53,857 bases of DNA. It comes from Calothrix anomala FACHB-343 (lineage in GTDB: Bacteria > Cyanobacteriota > Cyanobacteriia > Cyanobacteriales > Nostocaceae). The position numbers and the translations under genes are program-made. The stretch covers positions 1 to 53,857 of the forward strand of contig NZ_JACJQG010000070.1 of assembly GCF_014696435.1 (NCBI RefSeq), written 5' to 3'. The first letter of the stretch is position 1; each line of letters opens with the position of its first letter. Below are positions 36,061 to 44,638 of the stretch, in pieces. The notes beneath the pieces are model-generated. The model searched no databases, was not told the origin of the DNA, and saw only the letters and a program-made list of their open reading frames with translations.

Positions 36061-37227
36061 ATGCAATCATCTTTAGAGCCAGCATATATCCAAGACTTTA
36101 TTCATTTTGAGCAGCACGTAGCAAAACTGATCCATAGGGCGGGTTGGACAGTTGAAACTGCTAAAACAAACCAGCGTGGTTATGATTTAGTTCTTAAAAA
36201 AGACAATTTAGTAGGTGCCGTTCAGGTGAAGTGGCTAAAAAATAATGTGACAGCACCTCAGCTTTTAGCTTTTGCTAATTTTTTAGATTCAGAGGAAGGT
36301 AAAAAATTTAATTTTGGTTTGTTTGTAACTACAAAAGGTTTTGGTGGCCCAGCACAGGCATTAATTAGAAGCTGGGGTAAAAATAGTAAAATCCGTTGTG
36401 TAATTGCTCAAGAAAATAAGTTAATTAGTTTTGATACTGGTATTGGAATTGATGACGAAGATAATTCAGGATACCCCAAGCCAAATCTTCCAAAAAAAGT
36501 CTATTTTGGAGTATTTACTTGTAAAGGAGGAGTAGGTAAAACAACTGTAGCAGCACACTTAGCAGGAGCATTAGCCCTGCAAGGATTTAATATTGCTCTG
36601 GTAGATTTAGATCCAGAAAAAAATTTACAAAAGTTAGTCGGTGATGGCATTTTTGTTCCTAATACTACAGGTATTGGTACAACCATCCAAGTATTTGATG
36701 AAGGTGATTGGCATGAAGATTCTGCCCGTGATTGTCAAATAGTTATCTGTGATTGTTCACCTGCATTAGAGCGTAATCCAGAAGAGCTAGTTAAGCGATT
36801 AGATTATTGCATTATCCCAACAACTTTAAATCCGCTAGGTATTAACAAGCATGGTAAAGTTATTCAAGATACTGTTAAAGAAATACGCGAATTGAATCAA
36901 AATGCTCATTTGTTTGTCCTAGTCAACAACTTTAAAGATCCAGGAGTAAGGCGATTAAAACTTCTAAAAAATGTTTATTTTGATGCTTATAAGGAAATTA
37001 GTAAAACAGATGATAAGTTTCATTGTATAGACCCGGAAGAAGTTTGTATCAGAGCTAGTGACTTACTTTATTACTGGGGTATACATATTATCGAAAACCC
37101 AACAAATCCTGCCAGTAGATTAGCATTTGATCTAATAGGTGGAAGATGTTATCCCCGTGAAGACTTTATCAGTTTAGCTGATTACATTGAAACGAAAGCT
37201 GGTATTGGATTTTTGCGGAATCACTAA
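36061..37227 (+). CDS. Fusion of Mrr-like restriction endonuclease domain and ParA/MinD-type ATPase
   Basis: A 388-residue protein in AT-rich sequence unlike its neighbours. Residues ~10-115 match the Mrr-type restriction-endonuclease fold: HFEQHVAKLIHRAGWTVE, GYDLV (predicted metal aspartate D42), VQVKW (Q55-x-K57, the QxK form) and GLFVTTKGFGGPA. Residues ~145-385 are a ParA-type deviant Walker ATPase: CKGGVGKTT (153-161 region, with the signature lysine), LVDLDPEKN and VICDCSPAL. ATG at 36061 is chosen; an in-frame TTG at 36034 would add nine residues, and neither has a clear ribosome-binding site. There is no ParB, methylase or helicase neighbour. A defence or element-partition role is inference. 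I know of no described system with this exact fusion. Confidence 0.8.
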   Translation: MQSSLEPAYIQDFIHFEQHVAKLIHRAGWTVETAKTNQRGYDLVLKKDNLVGAVQVKWLKNNVTAPQLLAFANFLDSEEGKKFNFGLFVTTKGFGGPAQALIRSWGKNSKIRCVIAQENKLISFDTGIGIDDEDNSGYPKPNLPKKVYFGVFTCKGGVGKTTVAAHLAGALALQGFNIALVDLDPEKNLQKLVGDGIFVPNTTGIGTTIQVFDEGDWHEDSARDCQIVICDCSPALERNPEELVKRLDYCIIPTTLNPLGINKHGKVIQDTVKEIRELNQNAHLFVLVNNFKDPGVRRLKLLKNVYFDAYKEISKTDDKFHCIDPEEVCIRASDLLYYWGIHIIENPTNPASRLAFDLIGGRCYPREDFISLADYIETKAGIGFLRNH

Positions 37228-37271
37228 GAGACTTTTCTTGTCATTAAAAATATATTTAGAAGATTGCAAAA

Positions 37272-38465
37272 TTAACTAATTTGAATTTTTTTCATAATCA
37301 CAACAGATCCAGCTACTACGAAAAAAGCTAGCTCAGAAAGTAAAAATGCTCCTAACGCTCCAATTAATCCTTGTTTAACGAAAAGCGATACTAAAGCCGT
37401 AGCACCAGCAGCACCACCAAAAAATAAACCAGTAGCTAAACCTGCTTGATGTGGTGGTAACTTTCCTAAGCAAAAGGGAATCATGCTGACTAAAATTAAG
37501 CTAACACTGATACCAAAAGCAAAAATATAACCGACGATAAATGTATCGATATCGTTTAATAGTGCTAAACCCATTAAGCCTGTGAGGCTACCTAAGCCGA
37601 GTAACAACGCTTTATTAGCGCCTATTTGTGCGGTCCATTCGCCAAAAATTACAGCAGCCATTGCCGATACAATCAGGATACTAGAGGTAATAAATTCTAA
37701 TCTTACCGCCGGGAATTGACGTTGTAATTCTTGGGGAAATACGGACATTAACAAATTTATTTCTAACCCTGTACCTAAACCAACGACAAACAGTAAAATT
37801 AATAATAAATTGTGAGTTTTGCTGGGAATCTCTTCATTAGCAGAATCAGGCTTCCAGGTATGCGTAGGAATTAGCGATCGCAAAATATATGCAGCCATCA
37901 TTAAAGCGATCGCAGCTAATAAAAAAGTGATTGACGCACCCAAATTATTTAACAGAATTCTTAATATTGGCTCCAGTGAAGCCACAAAGCCAAAGACGAA
38001 GACTAAAACCGCATTAGCCTGGGGTAATTCGCTCATCGGCGCAAACTGGATTAATAATGCGATCGCCGGGCTGCGAAATATAATCATCGCTAATAGCCAC
38101 GCAGTCATTAATACTGGTACTAACCAACGGATTATTCCGTGTAAATTTTGTTCCACTAATAGGGAAATAATCGCCAAAATTAACCCAGCTAAGGTTACGC
38201 CAACACTAATCATCGGTAGGCGATTACCTATTAATTGTTGTAAGCGATCGGAGAATTTACCTATTATTGGTTCGGTAACAATAGCTAATAAACCTTGGAT
38301 AATTGCTAACCAACCAACTAATTCACCAAATTCTAGCCGATGTAAAATTTTTGGCTGATAGAAACTATACACTATCCAACTGAAGATAATAGCCGCCAAT
38401 AACGCCGCTAATCCCCAAACCTGTTGCCATAAAATCTCTGTCCGAGCATCAAAAGTTTTCACCAC
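37272..38465 (-). CDS. Major facilitator superfamily transporter
   Basis: A 397-residue protein with about twelve membrane segments and the loop-2-like motif GKFSDRLQQLIGNRLPMISVG between TM2 and TM3 (positions ~65-85). The second half shows GLATGLFFGGAAGATALVS. Substrate unknown. It is convergent with the Mrr-ParA gene, 44 bp apart, and not part of a visible operon. Confidence 0.85.
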   Translation of the reverse strand: MVKTFDARTEILWQQVWGLAALLAAIIFSWIVYSFYQPKILHRLEFGELVGWLAIIQGLLAIVTEPIIGKFSDRLQQLIGNRLPMISVGVTLAGLILAIISLLVEQNLHGIIRWLVPVLMTAWLLAMIIFRSPAIALLIQFAPMSELPQANAVLVFVFGFVASLEPILRILLNNLGASITFLLAAIALMMAAYILRSLIPTHTWKPDSANEEIPSKTHNLLLILLFVVGLGTGLEINLLMSVFPQELQRQFPAVRLEFITSSILIVSAMAAVIFGEWTAQIGANKALLLGLGSLTGLMGLALLNDIDTFIVGYIFAFGISVSLILVSMIPFCLGKLPPHQAGLATGLFFGGAAGATALVSLFVKQGLIGALGAFLLSELAFFVVAGSVVIMKKIQIS

Positions 38466-39058
38466 GATCGTGCCTCACTTTCTTGTACCAGTGGTGTGAT
38501 TCCGGGACAAGTCTGATAGGAAAACCGCATTATAAATTGCCTAATGCTGATGTCGCAACCCACCTATTAATTGATACTTACATTTGGCTTGGGAAAAATA
38601 TGCACTTAATCAGTCAATAATTATTTATTATTAGCAATAAATTCATAATTTACCCATCACAAAAGCAAGTTTATTTTGCTGGTAACAAGTATTATTTTGC
38701 ACATTCAAGCCCAATGCTAATAATTTATCCATGCAGCAAGCAACATGATAATTGGTAATTACCAAGCAACAGATATTTTTTATTCTATTAATTTTGTTTG
38801 TAAGGGAATTAGGGGTTGATACCCATCAAAAAATAAAATTCTGCCAAAGTTATTAGTTATTGGTCACGAGTTATTTGTCAACTGTCGTTAGTTGTAGATT
38901 TTGTGAGATTTTAATGTGTAAAACAACTATTTCGGCTAAATCTAGCCTGACAACTGTGAAGCATATTGTCTAGGGAAATGGGCGATTTTAACCGATATTG
39001 TTGACTGATGACTGTTGACTGATGACTGTCAACCGTCAACCGTCAACCGTCAACGAGT
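38466..39058. other. Gene-free AT-rich region with palindrome and repeats
   Basis: No gene seen. It holds the perfect palindrome TTGGTAATTACCAA at 38752-38765, a possible regulator site, and GTCAACC/GACTGAT heptamer repeats at 39001-39055 next to the ATP-grasp stop. Confidence 0.5.
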
Positions 39059-40000
39059 TTAACGAATGCGATTGTTACCTATAAGTAAATTAGCGATCGC
39101 CTGACTAATAGGTTGACCTGTAAACTGTTGGTAGTAAGTAAATCCCGGTGAAGGATTTACTTCAAAACAGTACCATTCACCCGTTGGTGTCCGGCGTAAA
39201 TCGATACCGCAAAGAGGTAAATTTATGGCTTTTGCCAATATTCTACATTGCTGTTCTACTTCTTGTGGTAGATAACAAGCACGAATTTCTGTAGATTCAT
39301 CATCCTCTGCTGCATAGCGGTAATCATCAGCTTGAGAAACTATCTCGCTGGCGAAAACTTCAGTTCCCACAACATGAACGCGGTAATCTCTCCCCGGTAT
39401 GTACTGTTGAAACTGAGTCGGACACCAAGCTACATCATCAAGTCGTTCTAAATGTTCAACTCCCAAACGGGAGACTTTGCTGCGAATACCGCTAATTGAT
39501 TTATAAATTACATTACCGTGAAGTTGCCAAAAAGCCCGTACAGCTTCAGGATCTGTAGTTACAAGCGTGTCCGGAACTTTGAACCCTAACGAGCGAATTT
39601 GCTGTAATTGGTAAGGTTTAGAACCATTAGCCGCCATGAATGAAGGGCGATTGATAACAAAAGCAGGTGTAATTTCTGACCAACCCATCAAAGTATCATC
39701 AACCGCGATCGCATGTTGCCAAGCTGGACTATTTGCCCCTGATGCGGTAATTTGCGGCAAACGGCGGGAGTCGTAAGGGCGTAAGTAAGCTGCGGTAATT
39801 TCGCTTAAGTCGATTTTTTGATACCAAGTACGAATTTGTCCTTGAATCGGTCGCTGTAAATCGCCTACACAAAGTTCAATTTCTGTATCTAAAATATCTC
39901 GTTGGTCGAGGATGACTGTAGGTACACCTAAATGATTGAGTTCTGAGTAGACTGCTGCTAAAGGAGATTCTTCGGAAATTCCCCACAATAAAATCAACAT
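39059..40000 (-). CDS. RimK-like ATP-grasp ligase
   Basis: A 313-residue ATP-grasp enzyme. Seen: YLRPYDSRRLPQI in the pre-ATP-grasp domain, INRPSFMAANGSKPYQ, the ATP lysine in VIYKSISGIRSK, QYIPGRDYRVHVVG, and the metal-binding FEVNPSPGFTYYQ near 275. These match the ligase family that contains graspetide (MvdD/MvdC-like) and RimK-type amino-acid ligases, which join a carboxylate and an amine through an acyl phosphate. It overlaps the preceding gene by 7 bp and is third of three minus-strand genes. The natural substrate is unknown; the gene at 40708 is a candidate. Confidence 0.85.
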   Translation of the reverse strand: MLILLWGISEESPLAAVYSELNHLGVPTVILDQRDILDTEIELCVGDLQRPIQGQIRTWYQKIDLSEITAAYLRPYDSRRLPQITASGANSPAWQHAIAVDDTLMGWSEITPAFVINRPSFMAANGSKPYQLQQIRSLGFKVPDTLVTTDPEAVRAFWQLHGNVIYKSISGIRSKVSRLGVEHLERLDDVAWCPTQFQQYIPGRDYRVHVVGTEVFASEIVSQADDYRYAAEDDESTEIRACYLPQEVEQQCRILAKAINLPLCGIDLRRTPTGEWYCFEVNPSPGFTYYQQFTGQPISQAIANLLIGNNRIR

Positions 40001-40701
40001 TTGCGATCGCCTCCACTCAGATATTCAAATATGGCATCGCTGACATCTGGTACAGAAATATCAGTCCACAAATCAGCGCCCACAAACTCTGCTGAGGCTT
40101 CGCGACTGCTAAAAGAAACCGTCAACAAATCAACTTGCGCCGCATCAGCCAACCGCCTCGCATAAACTTTTAGCTGGTTATCAACATCACCTAAACAGCG
40201 ATCGCCTACTACAATCACCTTAACTCCAGCTGGTTCGCTTACCTGGGAATTAACATGAGATAACAGCGAACTTTGTCGCCGGACTGGACGTACCGGAATA
40301 CCCAGTTGAGCAGCTGCATAAGCCCATTGTTCCAATCGCCAAGCCGGCCCCAATAAATATGTTGGTGTTGGTCGGTTCAAGACTGGACAATTGAGGCTAG
40401 ACAGCCAAGCAATCAAAAAGGCATTCATTTCCCCTGCCACATATACCCGGTCTTCCGGGACAATGTGTAAAAGTTCCTGTGGTAAAATTGCCGGTAGGCG
40501 AGAGAGAACACCAGTAATTTGATCGAGAGAGAGCGATCGCTCACCTACCACGGCTTGAGAATCTGCCGGAGAATTTAAGTATTGTCGCCATCCCACCACG
40601 GACAAATCTTCAGGTGTCAGAAGGCTTACACCATCAGCCGCCCAATTAGCAACCAGCGCCTCGGCGGCTTTGTCATGGCGACTGGCGACAATAACTAACA
40701 C
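39994..40701 (-). CDS. Unknown partner protein of ATP-grasp ligase
   Basis: A 235-residue soluble protein. It resembles the N-terminal (pre-ATP-grasp) half of ligases in style: LVIVASRHDKAAEALVANW at the start, a RLPAILPQELLHIVPEDR stretch, NAFLIAWLSSLNCPVLNRPTPTYL-type motif (cf. NRPSFMA in the ligase) and VIVVGDRCLG. It lacks a complete ATP-binding motif. It overlaps the ligase gene and starts 6 bp after the gene at 40708, so all three are probably co-translated. I infer a regulatory or substrate-presenting subunit. Confidence 0.7.
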   Translation of the reverse strand: MLVIVASRHDKAAEALVANWAADGVSLLTPEDLSVVGWRQYLNSPADSQAVVGERSLSLDQITGVLSRLPAILPQELLHIVPEDRVYVAGEMNAFLIAWLSSLNCPVLNRPTPTYLLGPAWRLEQWAYAAAQLGIPVRPVRRQSSLLSHVNSQVSEPAGVKVIVVGDRCLGDVDNQLKVYARRLADAAQVDLLTVSFSSREASAEFVGADLWTDISVPDVSDAIFEYLSGGDRKC

Positions 40702-40707
40702 CCTGTT

Positions 40708-41583
40708 TTAATTCCTTGGTTGATTAACTACTTGTTGACCAACAGTGGGACGTTCTTGAGCTTGGATAAAAGACTTACCATTTTGGGTATTACCCATTTG
40801 CTGTTCTATTTGATCCAAACGTTGAGCCATCAAACCAATTAATCGTTGTAAATCATTTCCCGCATTTACAGGAATTGGATTTGCCAATTGATCGATTTCT
40901 GGAAGTTTTTCAACTTGAACTTTCTCGAAGTCTTTCTCTTTTTGAATTTTCTCAAACTCCTTGACTTCTATCTTTAACTCCTTGCTCATTTTGGCTACAG
41001 GGCCTGAAAGGGTAAACAGGCTACCACCAGTAGATGTGGGTATAGAATAAGCCAATTGATCCAAGTCAAGATTGCGAGAGGATAGATTTTGAGGTAAGAA
41101 TGTACCTCTATGTTCTGGTGTCAATAGCAAGTTAACAGGAGTAGCTGCAGAAGGAGAATTGACAAGAATTTCCACATATCCGCGAATCTCTAATTTTGCA
41201 GCTTTGACAATCTCTATTTTGCTAACATCAGGCAGCAAAGTAAGCAAAGCTGTATCATTAGCTCGAATACCCAAACTAAAAGTAAATCTGCTAGGATCGC
41301 CAGGAACAGGGGTGAGATCGCTAAAGTCATTAGTTCCTTGAACATCAGTGATTGTCACTGTATCCGCGATATTTAACGCTGGTGTAGTCGCAGTAAATTG
41401 CAACGTCAGTTTGACATCAGAATTACTAGTATTGGCAATAGTCAAAAAGTAACCTTGAACAACGGTACGCGCAACAGCTTCGGTACCAGGAGCAGTAACA
41501 GGGGTAATTGGTTTGACTAGTAGTTCAAAAGTAGAAACTAAAGTAGGTTTTTGTCTAATGATGCCGATTGATATGTCTGTCAT
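40708..41583 (-). CDS. Unknown beta-rich protein, first gene of ATP-grasp operon
   Basis: A 291-residue protein that I do not recognise. Residues ~1-160 look beta-rich (GYFLTIANTSNSDVKLTLQFTATT, here 20 or fewer core residues LTIANTSNSDVKLTLQF). A charged helical stretch follows (KELKIEVKEFEKIQKEKDF), then a putative coiled coil (LQRLIGLMAQRLDQIEQQM) and a polar tail. The start at ATG 41583 (MTDISIGII) is preferred to the in-frame TTG at 41613, which has no ribosome-binding site. It precedes the ATP-grasp pair by 6 bp and could be its protein substrate or a scaffold. Confidence 0.65.
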   Translation of the reverse strand: MTDISIGIIRQKPTLVSTFELLVKPITPVTAPGTEAVARTVVQGYFLTIANTSNSDVKLTLQFTATTPALNIADTVTITDVQGTNDFSDLTPVPGDPSRFTFSLGIRANDTALLTLLPDVSKIEIVKAAKLEIRGYVEILVNSPSAATPVNLLLTPEHRGTFLPQNLSSRNLDLDQLAYSIPTSTGGSLFTLSGPVAKMSKELKIEVKEFEKIQKEKDFEKVQVEKLPEIDQLANPIPVNAGNDLQRLIGLMAQRLDQIEQQMGNTQNGKSFIQAQERPTVGQQVVNQPRN

Positions 41584-41809
41584 ATATTTGTTTACAGAGC
41601 AACTACATATCAAACTTAACTTTCTAGATTGGGTGATGGGTATTACCCCTTAGGGTACCTTTTTCTGGCAAATAAAACCCTTCTGCACGATCAATCCTTG
41701 TTGACACACCCTACGAATTCTTCTCCCAAGGGGAGAAGCTGCGCGTTGGCGGTTCAATAAATTAAGCTTTTTGGCAATTTTTGCGTAAGTTCTATTTATA
41801 TCAATATGG

Positions 41810-41929
41810 TTCAGTTAAGGATAATTGTAGGTTGGGTTGAACGAAGTGAAACCCAAAAAACCCCTGGAAATGTTGGGTTTCGTTCCTCAACCCAACCTAC
41901 GCAGCTTAAGGTTTTTGCCGCTAACTGAA
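41810..41929. mobile_element. 120-bp MITE-like element (TTCAGTTA ends)
   Basis: Outer ends TTCAGTTA (41810-41817) and TAACTGAA (41922-41929). Inner long inverted arms GTAGGTTGGGTTGA / TCAACCCAACCTAC and GTGAAACCCA / TGGGTTTCGT-like. A partial copy of one arm is at 11590-11622, and a related piece with TGTTGGGTTT near 8765. Nearly the whole element can form a hairpin. Confidence 0.75.
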
Positions 41930-41980
41930 CTGTTTTGCTATTTAAATTGGTGTAATGCGATCGCCTTTTGTATTAGTCGC

Positions 41981-42014
41981 AAAAAAATCAGGGACATAGT
42001 ATAACTATGTCCCC
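41981..42014 (-). terminator. Rho-independent terminator after desD
   Basis: On the minus strand GGGACATAGT pairs with ACTATGTCCC (loop of 3) and is followed by TGATTTTTTT. It lies 34 bp after the desD stop and ends the desaturase cluster. Confidence 0.85.
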
Positions 42015-42047
42015 AAAAAATACTAGCAAAGAGAAAGATAAATTGTC

Positions 42048-43169
42048 CTAGCTCTTAACTAAAGGTAAAACTTGATATTCTACATTTGGTGTAGTTCCTA
42101 AATATTTCAGCCATCGGAAGTTAGAAGCCAGCGCTCCCCAAAATGTGGGATATACATTATACTTAACCCCATACTCTTCACATAACTCTGCCAAAATAGG
42201 AGCAATTTTCGGATAGTGAATATGACAGATTTGGGGAAATAAATGATGAACAACTTGATAATTTAATCCGCCCAAATACCAATTCAGAAAATAATTCTTG
42301 GGTGCAAAATCTACAGTTGTTCTAATTTGAAAAATCGCCCATTCATCATCAATTTCTTCTGGTTGTCCATTTGGTTGGATAAACTCTGCTGTATCCATTA
42401 CGTGAGCCAGCATAAAGACGATACAAATCCAAAAGCCATAGGTCATGTAAGTGATGATAAATCCTAATAATGCTTGTATTGGGCTGTATCCAACAGCAAT
42501 GGGTATTCCTAAAAACAGTGCTAACCAAATAATTTTACCGCCAAACAGAATCAGCATATCTAGCGGTTTAGGTGTAGGAACTACATGGGAATGATATTTA
42601 CGCTTAAACAGAATGATATGTATATCAGCAAAAGACCAGTAAATAGGAATGATTGTATAGATAGATAAAATAAATATATGTTGAAATCTGTGATACCATT
42701 TATGCTCCATATAAGGAGTCATCCGCACTAAGCCATCACCATGTATTTCCACATCATGACCTAAAATATTGGTGTAAGTATGATGTAAAAAATTATGTCG
42801 ATATCGCCATAAATAACTAGATAATCCAATTACGTCATATATCGAACCTATCAGAGTATTCACCCATTTTTTACTCGAATAGCCACCATGATTAGCATCA
42901 TGTCCAATACTAAATCCTACAGCAGCAATACCCAAACCTAAAACCATACAGCCAATTATTTTTAGCCAGATTTGCGGCGGGCCGAACAGAGTAAATGTCC
43001 AAGCAGAAATCACCCATATTGCGATAGTGAATGTTTTAAAATACATTGCAGGATTATCTCTGGGAGCAATGTTATTAGACTTAAAATAAGCATCTACTCG
43101 CTTATTGAGTTCTTTTCTAAAACCAAGGTTTTTAGTAAAAGTGACTCTTGTTTCTGGTGTCGTTGTCAT
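42048..43169 (-). CDS. desD: Acyl-lipid delta-6 desaturase DesD
   Basis: A 373-residue membrane di-iron desaturase. The histidine boxes are HDANHGG, RHNFLHH and QVVHH. The glutamine in the third box marks front-end (delta-6) desaturases. Also NILGHDVEIHGDGLVRM and TYMTYGFWICIVFMLAHV. Like Synechocystis DesD it lacks a cytochrome b5 domain. It makes 18:3 (gamma-linolenic) and 18:4 chains on membrane lipids. I choose ATG 43169 because MTTTPETRVTFTKNLGFRK aligns with the known DesD start; ATGs or other starts upstream (43193) add unlikely residues. Last gene of the cluster, with its own gap containing a terminator for desB. Confidence 0.92.
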   Translation of the reverse strand: MTTTPETRVTFTKNLGFRKELNKRVDAYFKSNNIAPRDNPAMYFKTFTIAIWVISAWTFTLFGPPQIWLKIIGCMVLGLGIAAVGFSIGHDANHGGYSSKKWVNTLIGSIYDVIGLSSYLWRYRHNFLHHTYTNILGHDVEIHGDGLVRMTPYMEHKWYHRFQHIFILSIYTIIPIYWSFADIHIILFKRKYHSHVVPTPKPLDMLILFGGKIIWLALFLGIPIAVGYSPIQALLGFIITYMTYGFWICIVFMLAHVMDTAEFIQPNGQPEEIDDEWAIFQIRTTVDFAPKNYFLNWYLGGLNYQVVHHLFPQICHIHYPKIAPILAELCEEYGVKYNVYPTFWGALASNFRWLKYLGTTPNVEYQVLPLVKS

Positions 43170-43203
43170 AGAATTTGCTCGCGTAAATTTCATGTCGAAA
43201 CAT

Positions 43204-43261
43204 AAAAAGCGTAGGGAGATATGCAGTATCAATAAACTTCAAATCTCCTAACCTACGCTTA
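43204..43261 (-). terminator. Hairpin terminator after desB
   Basis: On the minus strand AAGCGTAGG...GGAGAT pairs with ATCTCCCTACGCTT and is followed by TTTATG, making TTTTT. It lies 9 bp after the desB stop and in the desD leader, so desD probably has its own promoter or depends on read-through. Confidence 0.65.
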
Positions 43262-43270
43262 GGGTTCACT

Positions 43271-44422
43271 TCAGACAATATTGTCTATTGATGAACTTTT
43301 ATAGCGTTTACTATGAGATGTATAGTAAACTTTTCCCCCAGAATCTGGTACAAAATGACAGCTGATACATGAACGCCATAACGACTTCCATATTGGTTCG
43401 TGAGACTCACGGAAAAATTCCCCCATTACAGGTTTAATTGCTGCAGTTGCTTTTAACAAATTGTAGTGAGGAATATTGAGAAAGATATGGTGAGCTACAT
43501 GAGTACCAATATCGTGATGGATATGATTGATGAAACCGTAATTACGGTCAATGCTAGAAATAGCACCCTTTAAGAAAGTCCAATCTTCTCCTCGATACCA
43601 GGGGATATCTGGCTCAGTATGATGCAGAAAAGTCACCACATCTAGCCAAATGATAAACACAATGTAGGGTACGGCGTAATTTTTTAATAACCACATCCAA
43701 CCCCATTGATATGTGAGAAACCCAAGCAAAGCTACCATGCAAGTCCATAGGACAGTGCTAGTAATCACATCCCATTTTTCTGATGGCTTGAACAGTGGGC
43801 TACCGGGTAAAAAGTGAGAACCCTCTTTATTAGGAGAGCGTTTAAACAGATATACCGGATAAGCCAAGAAAAACACATAATATCGGCCTATCTTTTGTTC
43901 CCACGGCATTTCTTTATATTGTGATTCGCTCACAGGATACCAGCTTTCATCATTATCGATATTGCCAGTATTGAGATGGTGGGTTCTGTGGCTAATTCGC
44001 CAACCATGATAAGGGACGAGTATTGGTGTATGTGCAAGATGACCAATCAAATCGTTGAGCCATTTCTTTTTAGAAAAAGATTGATGTCCGCAGTCATGTC
44101 CAACTACAAACAAAGCCCAAAACATTGTTCCTTGCATGAGCCAAAAAATCGGCCAGAAAAACCAAGAATCTAGGTAATTAGCCACTGCATAGAGTAGACC
44201 AATAATCAGGATGTCTCGGAAAAAGTAATAAAGAGATTTACCTAAATCTGGCTGAAAACATTCAGGAGGGATTGCAGCTTTTAATTCCTGAAGGGTAAAG
44301 GGCAATTTTGGTAAATTTGCAGATGATTGTGAGCTAGAAACAGGGATTAGCTGAGGGTTATTGGCAGGAATACTATTTAATGACACTGGATTCGATGAAA
44401 TGTAGATTCTAGTCTTGCTCAA
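43271..44422 (-). CDS. desB: Acyl-lipid omega-3 (delta-15) desaturase DesB
   Basis: A 383-residue membrane desaturase with histidine boxes HDCGHQSF, HRTHH and HVAHHIF, and the omega-3 pattern HLNTGNIDNDESWYP. The ~40-residue N-terminal extension is polar and variable, the rest full length. It introduces the delta-15 double bond into 18:2 (or 18:3) on glycerolipids and is cold-inducible in known cyanobacteria. Between desA and desB lies an inverted repeat in the leader (44497-44540). Confidence 0.93.
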   Translation of the reverse strand: MSKTRIYISSNPVSLNSIPANNPQLIPVSSSQSSANLPKLPFTLQELKAAIPPECFQPDLGKSLYYFFRDILIIGLLYAVANYLDSWFFWPIFWLMQGTMFWALFVVGHDCGHQSFSKKKWLNDLIGHLAHTPILVPYHGWRISHRTHHLNTGNIDNDESWYPVSESQYKEMPWEQKIGRYYVFFLAYPVYLFKRSPNKEGSHFLPGSPLFKPSEKWDVITSTVLWTCMVALLGFLTYQWGWMWLLKNYAVPYIVFIIWLDVVTFLHHTEPDIPWYRGEDWTFLKGAISSIDRNYGFINHIHHDIGTHVAHHIFLNIPHYNLLKATAAIKPVMGEFFRESHEPIWKSLWRSCISCHFVPDSGGKVYYTSHSKRYKSSSIDNIV

Positions 44423-44496
44423 AGCAAGGAAAAGTTACCTCTGCAATGGAAATTATGGAAGACATTTCTGTTCTCAAAAACCCGCACGAGGACGTT

Positions 44497-44540
44497 TCTG
44501 GCAATTTCTTAAACAATTTTCATTAAGAGAAACTGCCAGA
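44497..44540. promoter_or_regulatory. Inverted repeat in the desA-desB gap
   Basis: TCTGGCAATTTCTTAA (44497-44512) pairs with TTAAGAGAAACTGCCAGA (44523-44540) with small mismatches and a ~10-nt loop. It is not followed by a T-run on the minus strand, so it could be an mRNA leader structure of desB or a protein site rather than a terminator. Confidence 0.5.
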
Positions 44541-44638
44541 ATTAAGATTGCTAAACAAGGTTAAATTAAAGCACAGATCAAGACATAACTGGTCGGAATC
44601 ATATTATACAACTCCCCCAGTTATACTTCATCTTTGAT

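Noticed and set aside
37819-38358. 179-codon reading frame opposite the MFS gene
   Set aside because: Antisense to a clear twelve-segment transporter; its content is explained by the opposite strand.
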